A DNA stretch of 10,766 nucleotides. It comes from Gammaproteobacteria bacterium. GTDB lineage: Bacteria > Pseudomonadota > Gammaproteobacteria > GCA-001735895. Of this stretch, positions 1 through 6,892 are shown in pieces. The notes beneath the pieces were generated by a model. That model saw only the letters and a program-made list of their open reading frames with translations, was not told the DNA's origin and searched no databases. The position numbers and the translations under genes are program-made. Positions within the stretch are counted from its first letter, which is position 1. Every line of letters begins with the position of its first letter. The stretch spans positions 1-10,766 of the forward strand of contig JAASSH010000021.1 of assembly GCA_021767985.1 (NCBI GenBank), in the 5' to 3' direction.

Positions 1-711
1 ATGATAACCCTCGGGCGGCACGATTACTCCGCCCGAAGCGAGAATCGGCTCGGCGACGAAAACCGCGCAGTTTTCCGGGCCAACTTCGGCACTCATGTTT
101 TCCAGGTTAGCGACGCATTGATCGAGAAAATCGGCATCCGACATATCCGCCGGCTTGTAGAGCGGATGCGGCGCCTCGACGTGGTGCACCAGGTGGGATA
201 CCATATCGAGATTAGTCTTGTCGCGCTCCTTGCCGGACACGCTGCCACCGAGATAAGTGCTGCCGTGGTAACCCCGCTTGTGCGAAATAATCTGCTTCTT
301 GCTCGGCTTACCGCGCATGTTGTTGTAGAAATGCACGAAACGCAGCGCCGAGTCGACCGCGGTCGAGCCGCCCGTGGTAAAGAACACGTGGTTCAGGTCT
401 CCCGGTGACTGTTCGGCGAGCTGCGCGGCGAATTCCGCCGCGGGCCCGGTCGTCATCGACCAGGGCGACACGTAGGTCAGCGCCATGATCTGATCGTAAA
501 CCGCCTGCGCGATTTCCTCGCGCCCGTGGCCGACATTGACACACCACATGCCGGCGGGTGCATCGAGCAGGCGATTGCCCTCGCTATCGTAGACATAGAC
601 ACCCTCCCCCTTGTCCAACAGCGTGCGTTCATGCTTTCCAATCTTGACCATGTCATCCCAGGGATGAATGAACAGGTTGTCGTGCTGCTTGAGTTCTGCT
701 GACGTGCTCAT
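1..711 (-). CDS. Class III (omega-type) PLP aminotransferase, C-terminus cut by window edge
   Basis: The reverse strand is open for 237 codons from an ATG at 711 to the window edge, with a strong GGAGG Shine-Dalgarno at 719-723. The N-terminal half fits a PLP-dependent class III aminotransferase: a LLDAPAGMWCVNVGHG block (residues ~48-63) matches the LxDxxAGLWCVNxGxG signature. A phosphate-binding turn GGSTAVD lies at 114-120, YHG at 148-150 and VAEP at 219-222. The catalytic lysine would lie beyond the edge, so activity cannot be judged. It is a clear paralogue of the aminotransferase at 8347-9732, but its phosphate turn is GGSTAVD rather than GSEAND, marking a different subfamily. It is divergent from the TetR-type regulator, so it is a plausible regulatory target and may transaminate a polyamine or downstream omega-amino acid. 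The substrate is inferred from context only. Confidence 0.9.
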   Translation of the reverse strand, partial: MSTSAELKQHDNLFIHPWDDMVKIGKHERTLLDKGEGVYVYDSEGNRLLDAPAGMWCVNVGHGREEIAQAVYDQIMALTYVSPWSMTTGPAAEFAAQLAEQSPGDLNHVFFTTGGSTAVDSALRFVHFYNNMRGKPSKKQIISHKRGYHGSTYLGGSVSGKERDKTNLDMVSHLVHHVEAPHPLYKPADMSDADFLDQCVANLENMSAEVGPENCAVFVAEPILASGGVIVPPEGYH

Positions 712-748
712 GCCTTCTCCTCCGATAGCGGGCGTGATAAAGACTAAA

Positions 749-776
749 ATTATATTTATTTTTTCTAATTTTGCAA
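749..776 (-). promoter_or_regulatory. Candidate sigma-70 promoter for the minus-strand aminotransferase
   Basis: On the reverse strand a perfect TATAAT (749-754) lies 16 bp downstream of TTGCAA (771-776, 4 of 6 to TTGACA). It sits in the AT-rich gap between divergent genes, and the implied transcript start leaves a leader of roughly 30 nt before the ATG. AT-richness makes chance -10 matches easier, so this is a candidate only. Confidence 0.5.
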
Positions 777-803
777 TTAATTTCAATGATATATGAACTT
801 ACA

Positions 804-833
804 TTGACTATTTGCTCAATAACTTTTAAAGTT
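804..833 (+). promoter_or_regulatory. Candidate promoter with overlapping 13-bp palindrome, for the TetR-type regulator
   Basis: TTGACT (804-809) and TAAAGT (827-832) are 17 bp apart, a reasonable sigma-70 pair 30 bp upstream of the regulator start. The -10 is embedded in a perfect palindrome AACTTT-T-AAAGTT (821-833). A palindrome over the -10 of a TetR-family gene is the usual arrangement for autorepression, but binding is inferred, not shown. Confidence 0.45.
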
Positions 834-862
834 CGGGCATTCCCGGATACAGGTTAGAGCCA

Positions 863-1510
863 TTGTCAGCGAACATTACCGAAAAAAATTTCGCCAGCCG
901 CAATCGGAAAAGTCAGCGCGAGTTTCGCAAACGCCAGCTGATCGACGCCACCATCGACTGCATCGACAAACTGGGGATTTCCCAGACCACGCTGGCCCGG
1001 ATTGCCGAGCGCGCCGGCATCTCGCAGGGTAACGTCGTCTTCTATTTTCACAGCAAGGACGAACTGCTCGAACAAACGCTGCACTTTCTTAACGACGAAC
1101 ATACCAGTAACTGGCAAAAGGCGCTCGCCGATGCCGGCCCCGACCCGTGGTCCCGGCTGCAGGCATTAATCAAAGCCTCGTTCGCACCCCAGGTTTTCAA
1201 CCGCAAGAAAATCAGCGTCTGGTACGCCTTTTGGGGCGAATCCCGCTCGCGACCGAAATACATGCGCGTTTGCGGTGCGAGCGATCGCGCATTTTCCGAC
1301 ACCATTCTAAAGCTGTGCCAGGCAATCGAATCCCGGGACGGGTCTGGCCTGAGCCCGCAAACCGCGGCGCAAAGTATCGAAGGTATGATCGACGGCATGT
1401 GGCAAAGCTTCCTGCTCGGATCACCGGGTTTCAAGCGGGCCCAGGCGATTAGCACGATATTCGAATTGCTTGGCAACATCTTCCCGCAGTCACCGAGGAT
1501 TGAAGCATAA
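863..1510 (+). CDS. TetR/AcrR-family transcriptional regulator, BetI-like
   Basis: A 215-residue protein of normal TetR-family length. The N-terminal helix-turn-helix spans residues ~24-68, with recognition region TLARIAERAGISQGNVVFYF (43-62) and the following HSKDELL typical of the family. The C-terminal half contains WYAFWGESRSRPKY, which resembles the ligand domain of BetI-type choline/betaine repressors. The start is TTG at 863: there is no in-frame ATG or GTG between it and the upstream stop TAA at 827, and the reading begins the right distance before the HTH. The ribosome site is weak (AGG at 851-853). It stands between the divergent aminotransferase and the importer genes, so it is likely a local regulator of polyamine genes. 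E. coli uses the unrelated PuuR for this, so the ligand (polyamine or intermediate) is a guess. Confidence 0.9.
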   Translation: MSANITEKNFASRNRKSQREFRKRQLIDATIDCIDKLGISQTTLARIAERAGISQGNVVFYFHSKDELLEQTLHFLNDEHTSNWQKALADAGPDPWSRLQALIKASFAPQVFNRKKISVWYAFWGESRSRPKYMRVCGASDRAFSDTILKLCQAIESRDGSGLSPQTAAQSIEGMIDGMWQSFLLGSPGFKRAQAISTIFELLGNIFPQSPRIEA

Positions 1511-1518
1511 GCCGTGAT

Positions 1519-1557
1519 CACAAAAATAGTTTTGTGGTAATATCCGGCGAAACTATT
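1519..1557. promoter_or_regulatory. Overlapping inverted repeats upstream of the importer genes (candidate operator)
   Basis: Just after the regulator stop there is a perfect inverted repeat CACAAAA-ATAG-TTTTGTG (1519-1536). A second perfect inverted repeat uses part of the same sequence: AATAGTTT (1525-1532) with AAACTATT (1550-1557), spaced by 17 bp. The two share bases, so as RNA hairpins they would exclude each other; as DNA they could be adjacent operator half-sites. The first lacks the GC-rich stem expected of a strong terminator for the regulator gene. Confidence 0.4.
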
Positions 1558-1603
1558 GATGTGACAGGCTATTCCTCATTATGCTTATGGGAATATGTTT
1601 CAG

Positions 1604-1669
1604 TTGACTGTCGTCGTTAAGCCGCGGTACAGATTGAAAACACAATAATTAGTTTGGCATTCAAAACTA
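1604..1669 (+). promoter_or_regulatory. Leader of the importer operon: weak promoter candidate and TAGTTT/AAACTA inverted repeat
   Basis: A TTGACT at 1604-1609 is followed after 18 bp by TACAGA (1628-1633), a weak sigma-70 match. Closer to the gene, TAGTTT (1650-1655) and AAACTA (1664-1669) form an inverted repeat with 8-bp spacing, the same hexamer pair as in the repeat at 1527-1555. A bulged hairpin (ATTCC/CAT at 1571-1579 pairing with ATGGGAAT at 1587-1594) also lies in this leader. No element is decisive, but the importer promoter must lie in 1511-1680. Confidence 0.3.
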
Positions 1670-1695
1670 GAGAATTACTTCCGAGGAGAAGACAA

Positions 1696-2799
1696 ATGAA
1701 AGACACTGCTTTTAAATCCAGCCTGATTGGCTTAACTACTGCCGCTCTGCTGACAGGTGCGACGGTCGCGTCGGCCGCAGGCAAGCTCAACGTCAGCAAC
1801 TGGGCCGAGTACATGGCGGAGGACACCATCGAAAACTTCGCCAAGGAATACGACGTCGAAGTAACCTTCACGCCCTACGACTCGGTAGAAGCGATCGATT
1901 CCAAGTTGCTCGCCGGCAACTCGGGTTACGACGTGGTATCCCACGCGGCTTCGCAGGCTGCACGCCTGATGAAGGGCGGCAATATTCTTCGCAAGATCGA
2001 CAAGAGCAAGCTGCCAAACCTGAAACACATGAGTGCCGACGTCATGGCCCAGGTCGGTCAAAAGTGGGATCCCGGGCATAACTATTTCGTGCCCTACATG
2101 TGGGGTACCCATGGCGTAACCTATAACAAAGAACTGGTTATGCAGACCTACCCGGACGCGCCCATCGGGGATATCAGCATGATCTTCGACCCGAAGCATA
2201 TGAAGGAACTGGCCAAGTGCGGCGTTTCATTCCTCGACTCCCCTACCGACGTCATCCCGATGGCACTGGCTTACCTCGGCATGGATCCCGATTCAACCAA
2301 CAGGGCGGATTACCAGAAAGTCGAAGACATGTTGAAAAAGGTTCGTCCGTATATCAAGACTTTCGACAACTACGCCTATCAGCGCATGCCTGAAAAAGAA
2401 TTCTGTGTCGCGGTTACCTGGGGACCCGATGGACTGCTGGCGATGTCAGGCGCCGAAGAAGCCAACACCGGGGTCAAGCTGGATTTCTTCCTGCCTGCGA
2501 TTCCGAACTTCTGGGTTGACGGATGGGTTATCCCGGCCGACGCCAAAAATATCGAAAACGCACACCTGTTCATGAATTACCTGATGCGTCCGGAGGTTGC
2601 CGCGAATGACAGTAACTATACCTGGTACGCGACCGCGAACAAGGATGCGATTCCGATGATCGACGAAGCGGTGACCTCCAGTCCCGCCGCCTTCCCGACC
2701 GCCTCGCAGGTTTCAACCATGTACACGCTCAATCCCCTGCCCCCCAAGGCGGAGCGGGTACGCACCCGGACCTGGACCAACTTCAAGGCCGGCAACTAG
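1696..2799 (+). CDS. potF: Periplasmic polyamine-binding protein (PotF/SpuD type) of an ABC importer
   Basis: A 367-residue extracellular solute-binding protein, close to the usual length of PotF (about 370). The ATG at 1696 is chosen because GAGGAG lies at 1683-1688 and the product then begins with a standard signal peptide: KDTAFK, a hydrophobic core, and an ATVASA cleavage region near residue 27. Family landmarks include LNVSNWAEYM (31-40), CGVSFLDSP, YLGMDPDST, VTWGPDG, the DGWVIPADAKN strand, NYLMRPEVA and the C-terminal RVRTRTW. The tryptophan and aspartates that grip the polyamine in PotF (W..D and D before the PADA motif) appear conserved, but the first pocket motif reads WAEY, closer to PotD's WTEY than to PotF's WSDY. 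It delivers putrescine or spermidine to the permease below; which one cannot be decided by eye. Confidence 0.95.
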   Translation: MKDTAFKSSLIGLTTAALLTGATVASAAGKLNVSNWAEYMAEDTIENFAKEYDVEVTFTPYDSVEAIDSKLLAGNSGYDVVSHAASQAARLMKGGNILRKIDKSKLPNLKHMSADVMAQVGQKWDPGHNYFVPYMWGTHGVTYNKELVMQTYPDAPIGDISMIFDPKHMKELAKCGVSFLDSPTDVIPMALAYLGMDPDSTNRADYQKVEDMLKKVRPYIKTFDNYAYQRMPEKEFCVAVTWGPDGLLAMSGAEEANTGVKLDFFLPAIPNFWVDGWVIPADAKNIENAHLFMNYLMRPEVAANDSNYTWYATANKDAIPMIDEAVTSSPAAFPTASQVSTMYTLNPLPPKAERVRTRTWTNFKAGN

Positions 2800-2809
2800 T
2801 AACAAGAAG

Positions 2810-2838
2810 CCGGGGTGATCATCACCCCGGTTTTTTTT
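2810..2838 (+). terminator. Strong rho-independent terminator between binding protein and ATPase genes
   Basis: A perfect GC-rich stem CCGGGGTG (2810-2817) / CACCCCGG (2823-2830) with a 5-nt ATCAT loop is followed directly by eight T residues (2831-2838). It begins 11 nt after the binding-protein stop and ends 24 nt before the ATPase ATG. It probably lets only part of transcription continue, giving more binding protein than membrane complex; no separate strong promoter is visible between it and the ATPase gene. Confidence 0.9.
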
Positions 2839-2862
2839 CGTTGGCATATCACGGGGGAAAAT

Positions 2863-4008
2863 ATGTCACAGACGACAGACCACTCCGACCGTCCCTGGCT
2901 CGACCCTGAAGCCGAACCCTTTATCAAGGTACAGAGCGTCAGCAAGCATTTCGGCGACTTCACCGCGGTCGATAGCGTCGATCTCGATATTTACAAAGGC
3001 GAGCTGTTCTGCCTGCTCGGCGGCTCGGGCTGCGGCAAGACCACGTTGCTGCGCATGCTCGCCGGATTCGAGACCCCCTCCTCCGGATCGATCCTGATCG
3101 ACGGTGTCAACATGAACGACGTCCCGCCCTACGAACGACCGGTCAACATGATGTTCCAGTCTTATGCGCTGTTTCCGCACATGACGGTGGAAAGCAATGT
3201 CGGCTACGGCCTGAGGCGCGATGGAGTTGCTAAAACCGAGATCGAACAACGGGTCGAGGAAATGCTGGCGATGGTCGAACTGACCCAGTTTCGCAAGCGC
3301 AAACCGCACCAGTTGTCCGGCGGCCAGAAACAGCGCGTGGCACTGGCACGCGCCCTGATCAAGCAACCCAAGATGCTGTTACTCGACGAGCCGCTGGCGG
3401 CGCTCGACAAGCGCCTGCGGGTGCAAACCCAGTACGAGTTGATGAATATCCAGGATAAACTCGGCGTCACCTTCGTCGTCGTAACCCACGACCAGGAAGA
3501 AGCGATGACGCTGTCGACCCGGATCGCGGTCATGGATGTCGGGCGCCTGCAGCAAATCGGCACCCCGACCGAAATATACGAATTCCCGACTTCGCGCCTG
3601 GTGGCCAATTTCATCGGCAACGCAAACATGTTCGCGGGTCGTATCACTGAAAACGGCACCGATCACGTCGTCGTCGAGAGCAAGGACCCGACCTGCAATT
3701 TCTATATCGACCACGGCGTATCGATCTCGGAAGGCACTAAGGTCTGGGTTTCGTTGCGGCCGGAGAAGATCAGAATTTCCAAGCAGGCACCCGAAGATTC
3801 CGGCACCAACTGCGTCAAGGGCATGGTAAACGACATCGGCTACCTCGGCGGCACTTCGACCTATCGCGTGCTGGTTGGCGACGAACACATCGTCGAAGTG
3901 ACCTCACCCAACCTGAATCGGCCCAAGGACGGAAACCCGCCGATCGACTGGGACGAGGAAGTATACCTGAGCTGGGAAGCGTCGAGCTCGGTGGTGCTGA
4001 CCAAATGA
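2863..4008 (+). CDS. potG: Polyamine ABC importer ATP-binding subunit (PotG/SpuF type)
   Basis: A 381-residue ABC ATPase with all nucleotide-binding elements: Walker A GGSGCGKT (53-60, glycine where most have GPSGCGKT or GASGCGKS), Q-loop Q98 in MMFQSYALFPHMTV, signature LSGGQ (150-154), Walker B LLLLDEP-type ending D174-E175, D-loop ALD (179-181) and switch H208. The C-terminal ~120 residues form the TOBE-type regulatory domain (LRPEKI, IGYLGGTSTYRV, and a final WEASSSVVLTK close to the PotG end). The ATG at 2863 is preferred over an upstream in-frame ATG at 2815, which lies inside the terminator; GGGGG at 2854-2858 supplies a ribosome site. It powers import with the two permeases, whose genes follow by 4-nt overlap. 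PotG is favoured over PotA from the PYERPVNMMFQSYALFPHMTV segment and C-terminus. Confidence 0.93.
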   Translation: MSQTTDHSDRPWLDPEAEPFIKVQSVSKHFGDFTAVDSVDLDIYKGELFCLLGGSGCGKTTLLRMLAGFETPSSGSILIDGVNMNDVPPYERPVNMMFQSYALFPHMTVESNVGYGLRRDGVAKTEIEQRVEEMLAMVELTQFRKRKPHQLSGGQKQRVALARALIKQPKMLLLDEPLAALDKRLRVQTQYELMNIQDKLGVTFVVVTHDQEEAMTLSTRIAVMDVGRLQQIGTPTEIYEFPTSRLVANFIGNANMFAGRITENGTDHVVVESKDPTCNFYIDHGVSISEGTKVWVSLRPEKIRISKQAPEDSGTNCVKGMVNDIGYLGGTSTYRVLVGDEHIVEVTSPNLNRPKDGNPPIDWDEEVYLSWEASSSVVLTK

Positions 4009-4967
4009 GCATACCGGCAGAAGCGGTGACAGCAAGCGAAGCCGGCCTGAAGGCTCGAATACTGCATCGGCTCATGCGCCTGGCGCAGGATCGCTGGCGT
4101 ACCCTGGTGCTGTTCGTTCCATTCGCCTGGCTGCTGCTGTTTTTCCTGGCGCCGTTTTTCATCGTGCTGAAAATAAGCCTCGCCGAAACGATTATCGCCA
4201 GTCCACCGTTTACCCCGATGATCGAATGGGTCGATGCCGGCATCATGCACATCCGCGTGGTGATCGACAATTTCGCCTACCTGTGGGAAGACGATCTTTA
4301 TGCCAAGACCTATTTGAACTCGCTCAAGATTTCGTCGATATCCACTATTCTGTGCCTGCTGGTGGGCTACCCGATGGCTTACGCAATCGTACGCGCGAAC
4401 CATACCACCAAGCACGTCCTGTTGATGCTGGTTATCCTCCCGTTCTGGACCTCCTTCCTGCTGCGGGTTTACGCCTGGATGGGATTACTCGCCGACCAGG
4501 GTACGATCAACAACCTGCTGATCGCCATCGGTATCATCGACGAGCCGATGCGGATGCTCTACACCCCGTTCGCGGTCTATGTCGGTATCGTCTATACCTA
4601 CGTGCCATTCATGATTCTGCCGCTTTACGCGAACATGGAAAAACTCGACTGGACCCTGCTCGAGGCGGCGGCCGATCTCGGTGCCAGGCCAATGACGACG
4701 TTCTTCACCGTCACCTTGCCGATGACGATGCCGGGGATCATCGCCGGCTCGTTGCTGGTGTTTATTCCGGCAACCGGCGAATACGTCATCCCCGACCTGC
4801 TCGGCGGGGGTAATGTGCTGATGATCGGGCGCGTGCTTTACAACGAGTTCAACGCCAACATCGACTGGCCGGTAGCCTCGGCGGTTGCAATCGCACTGTT
4901 GCTGGTACTGGTACTGCCGATGATGCTTTACCAGCATATCCAGGCCAAAGAGGCCGAGTCCGAATGA
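4005..4967 (+). CDS. potH: Polyamine ABC importer permease (PotH/SpuG type)
   Basis: A 320-residue inner-membrane permease. The first transmembrane helix is at about 34-56 after a charged cytoplasmic N-terminus, followed by a periplasmic segment of ~50 residues and five more helices. The coupling EAA loop EAAADLGARP at 220-229 followed by TLPMTMPGI docks the ATPase. The LPFWTSFLLRVYAWMGLL segment is typical of the PotB/PotH branch. The ATG overlaps the ATPase stop as ATGA (4005-4008), implying translational coupling. It forms the heterodimeric channel with the next gene's product. Confidence 0.93.
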   Translation: MSIPAEAVTASEAGLKARILHRLMRLAQDRWRTLVLFVPFAWLLLFFLAPFFIVLKISLAETIIASPPFTPMIEWVDAGIMHIRVVIDNFAYLWEDDLYAKTYLNSLKISSISTILCLLVGYPMAYAIVRANHTTKHVLLMLVILPFWTSFLLRVYAWMGLLADQGTINNLLIAIGIIDEPMRMLYTPFAVYVGIVYTYVPFMILPLYANMEKLDWTLLEAAADLGARPMTTFFTVTLPMTMPGIIAGSLLVFIPATGEYVIPDLLGGGNVLMIGRVLYNEFNANIDWPVASAVAIALLLVLVLPMMLYQHIQAKEAESE

Positions 4968-5803
4968 ACAACCGCAGGCGTTCCTATTTTTTGATCACCA
5001 CCACCTGCTTCGGGATCGCGTTTCTGTACATCCCGATGATTCTGCTGGTCCTGTATTCGTTCAACAAGTCCAGGATCGTGCCCGTTTGGGGTGGCTTCTC
5101 CACCAAGTGGTACGGCGTATTGTTCGAGAGCGAGGAGGTCTGGGAAGCGGTCGCACTAAGCCTCAAGGTCGCCACCGTAAACGCCACTTTTGCAATGCTG
5201 CTCGGGACCCTGGCGGGTCTGGCGCTGGTGCGCTTCGGCCGCTTCCGGGGACGCACTCTGTTCACCGGCATGATTACCGCGCCGCTGGTGATGCCCGAAG
5301 TCATCACCGGCCTGTCACTGCTGCTACTGTTTATTACCCTGAAGGAATTCATCGGCTGGCCCGATCAACGCGGTTTTACCACCATCACGATCGCGCATAT
5401 CACCTTCTCCATGGCCTATGTCGCGGTCATCATCCAGTCGCGCCTGGCCGGCATGGCGCAAGATCTCGAAGAAGCGGCACAGGATCTCGGTGCCAAACCG
5501 TTCCGGGTGCTCACCGATATAACGTTGCCGCTGCTGGCGCCAGGCATGCTGGCGGGATGGCTGCTCGCGTTTACGCTGTCGCTAGACGACCTGATTATCG
5601 CGAGCTTCGTCACCGGGCCGGGCGCGGTGACGCTGCCGATACTGATTTACTCTCGCATCCGCCTGGGCTTGCGCCCCGACATCAACGCGCTCGCAACCAT
5701 CATCATCCTGGTTGTTGCAATCGGCGTACTGATCGCCGCCTGGGTCATGTTCCGCCAGCAAAGACAGCGTGAACTCGAACTCAAGATGAGCGAGGAAGGC
5801 TGA
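4964..5803 (+). CDS. potI: Polyamine ABC importer permease (PotI/SpuH type)
   Basis: A 279-residue permease, the PotC/PotI partner of the preceding subunit. The first helix spans about 9-31, with the family segment LLVLYSFNKS directly after. The EAA loop EAAQDLGAKP lies at 170-179, followed by ITLPLLAPGMLAGW, and the FTLSLDDLIIASFVTGPG segment is characteristic of this branch. Its ATG overlaps the previous stop as ATGA (4964-4967). It is the last gene of the importer run; a convergent gene follows after 56 bp. Confidence 0.93.
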   Translation: MNNRRRSYFLITTTCFGIAFLYIPMILLVLYSFNKSRIVPVWGGFSTKWYGVLFESEEVWEAVALSLKVATVNATFAMLLGTLAGLALVRFGRFRGRTLFTGMITAPLVMPEVITGLSLLLLFITLKEFIGWPDQRGFTTITIAHITFSMAYVAVIIQSRLAGMAQDLEEAAQDLGAKPFRVLTDITLPLLAPGMLAGWLLAFTLSLDDLIIASFVTGPGAVTLPILIYSRIRLGLRPDINALATIIILVVAIGVLIAAWVMFRQQRQRELELKMSEEG

Positions 5804-5841
5804 ACCTCAACAGGCTCCCCTCGTGGCGCTAAAAACTGGTT

Positions 5842-5856
5842 CTCCCCGGTGGGGAG
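5842..5856. terminator. Possible bidirectional hairpin between convergent genes
   Basis: CTCCCC (5842-5847) and GGGGAG (5851-5856) form a perfect 6-bp GC-rich stem with a 3-nt loop in the 56-bp gap between the importer permease and the convergent hydrolase. Neither side has a good T-tract (the minus-strand continuation has only a short TTTTT about 10 nt on), so it may be a weak or factor-assisted terminator for both genes. Confidence 0.4.
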
Positions 5857-5859
5857 CTT

Positions 5860-6780
5860 CTAGCCCGGATCGCGGCGCAGCGCCTGGCACATGCAGTGCA
5901 CCCCGCCGCCGCCGGGCGTGATCATCGATACGTCCGGATCGAAAACCTCCAGCCCGTGGGCGCGCGCCTTTTCTTTCAGCACCTGGCTTTTTTCCGGCAT
6001 TAAAACCCGGTCGTTACCGAGCGCGACCACGTTGCAGCCGAGATCGAGCGTATCCTGGAACGGCACCGAGACGATTTCGATGTTTTTCGACTTGAGCCAG
6101 GAGACTACCTCGGGGTCGGTCGACTCGAGGCAGACCGCCGCCAGCTTCGGCGCCAGCATCACCACCATCAGGTCGATATGCACGTAGAAAGGATCGAGGT
6201 CGGTCAGCATGACCTCCCAGCCCTCGGCTTCGAACCAGGTCTTTAGCTGCAGCGCCGATTGCTCCTGGCTGCGGCCCTCGTCGCCTTCCCAGCCGATCAA
6301 CACGGTACCCGGCTCGATGACGTTGAAATCGCCGCCCTCGAAGGATCCCGCGGTGACACAGTCGTAAATCGGGATCCCGAGACGTTGGTAGGTTTCGATC
6401 GCGCGAAAGTTTTCACCACGCCGCCACCAGTTCGCCATGCTGGAGATAATCGCGCCATAAGGCGTCATCACCGATGAGTCGCGCGCGAAAATCTGGTACG
6501 GCAGAACCGGGTCCGGTTCGTGCAAATGCACCTGCACGTCGGCCGACTGGTAGGCCGACACCATTTCCGCGTGTTGCCGCCGCGCGACATCCGCATCGAA
6601 TTCATAGCCGCGTCGAATACTTTTCTTGGACACCGAGCTGGTCTCGCGCCACCGGTAATTGTCGGCGGGACCGAGCAGCACGTCGCGCAGCACGCCGTAC
6701 TCGCTGTCGACACCCCAGTTTTCCAGCACGGGGGTCTGGCCACCCTGCCGCCGGGTTCGTAAACTGAAACTATCTGCCAT
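5860..6780 (-). CDS. Guanidino-group hydrolase/amidinotransferase superfamily enzyme (arginine/agmatine deiminase or DDAH-like)
   Basis: A 306-residue protein with the catalytic layout of the guanidine-modifying superfamily: FARD (98-101, the FxRD motif), FEGGDF (147-152, with E148/D151), H201 and D203 in YVHIDL, and nucleophile C296 in GGGGVHCMCQ near the C-terminus. The end resembles agmatine deiminase (GGGNIHC-type) more than DDAH, but the protein is shorter than typical agmatine deiminases (about 360-370) and is otherwise closer to proteins labelled arginine deiminase or dimethylargininase. The expected chemistry attacks a guanidino carbon via a cysteine-amidino intermediate, releasing ammonia or an amine. 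GGAGG (6784-6788) sets the ATG at 6780. It converges on the importer and is divergent from the gamma-glutamylpolyamine synthetase, so a role in turning a guanidino compound such as agmatine or arginine into a polyamine precursor is plausible but unproven. A second cysteine, C298, adjoins the nucleophile. Confidence 0.88.
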   Translation of the reverse strand: MADSFSLRTRRQGGQTPVLENWGVDSEYGVLRDVLLGPADNYRWRETSSVSKKSIRRGYEFDADVARRQHAEMVSAYQSADVQVHLHEPDPVLPYQIFARDSSVMTPYGAIISSMANWWRRGENFRAIETYQRLGIPIYDCVTAGSFEGGDFNVIEPGTVLIGWEGDEGRSQEQSALQLKTWFEAEGWEVMLTDLDPFYVHIDLMVVMLAPKLAAVCLESTDPEVVSWLKSKNIEIVSVPFQDTLDLGCNVVALGNDRVLMPEKSQVLKEKARAHGLEVFDPDVSMITPGGGGVHCMCQALRRDPG

Positions 6781-6802
6781 GATTCCTCCGCCAGCAGTAT
6801 TT

Positions 6803-6818
6803 CGACTTAATCAAGTCG
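6803..6818. promoter_or_regulatory. Inverted repeat in the leader of the guanidino hydrolase gene
   Basis: CGACTT (6803-6808) and AAGTCG (6813-6818) are perfect inverted arms around 4 nt. The repeat lies between the candidate promoter and the ribosome site of the minus-strand gene, so it could be an operator or an RNA hairpin. Short arms leave chance possible. Confidence 0.3.
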
Positions 6819-6826
6819 TTCCGGCG

Positions 6827-6855
6827 AGGCTATCCCCGGTTGCCGCCCATGTCAA
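6827..6855 (-). promoter_or_regulatory. Candidate promoter for the guanidino hydrolase gene
   Basis: On the reverse strand a perfect TTGACA (6850-6855) is followed after 17 bp by TAGCCT (6827-6832), a poor -10 match. The position gives a leader of about 40 nt. A strong -35 with a weak -10 is common at activator-dependent or weak promoters. Confidence 0.35.
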
Positions 6856-6892
6856 TTCAGGCGGCGCATTAACCCAAATCCGCATAGATAAT

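Noticed and set aside
1..408. 135-codon forward open frame at the window start
   Set aside because: It lies opposite the aminotransferase, whose motifs are unmistakable; the forward product shows no family features and its start is simply the window edge.
1519..1536. CACAAAA/TTTTGTG repeat as a rho-independent terminator for the regulator
   Set aside because: The stem is AT-rich with a 4-nt loop and no T-tract follows, so it would be too weak; an operator role is at least as likely.
4226..4813. 195-codon frame overlapping the first permease gene
   Set aside because: Out-of-frame shadow with an R/H/G-rich product; the permease frame has membrane helices and the EAA loop.
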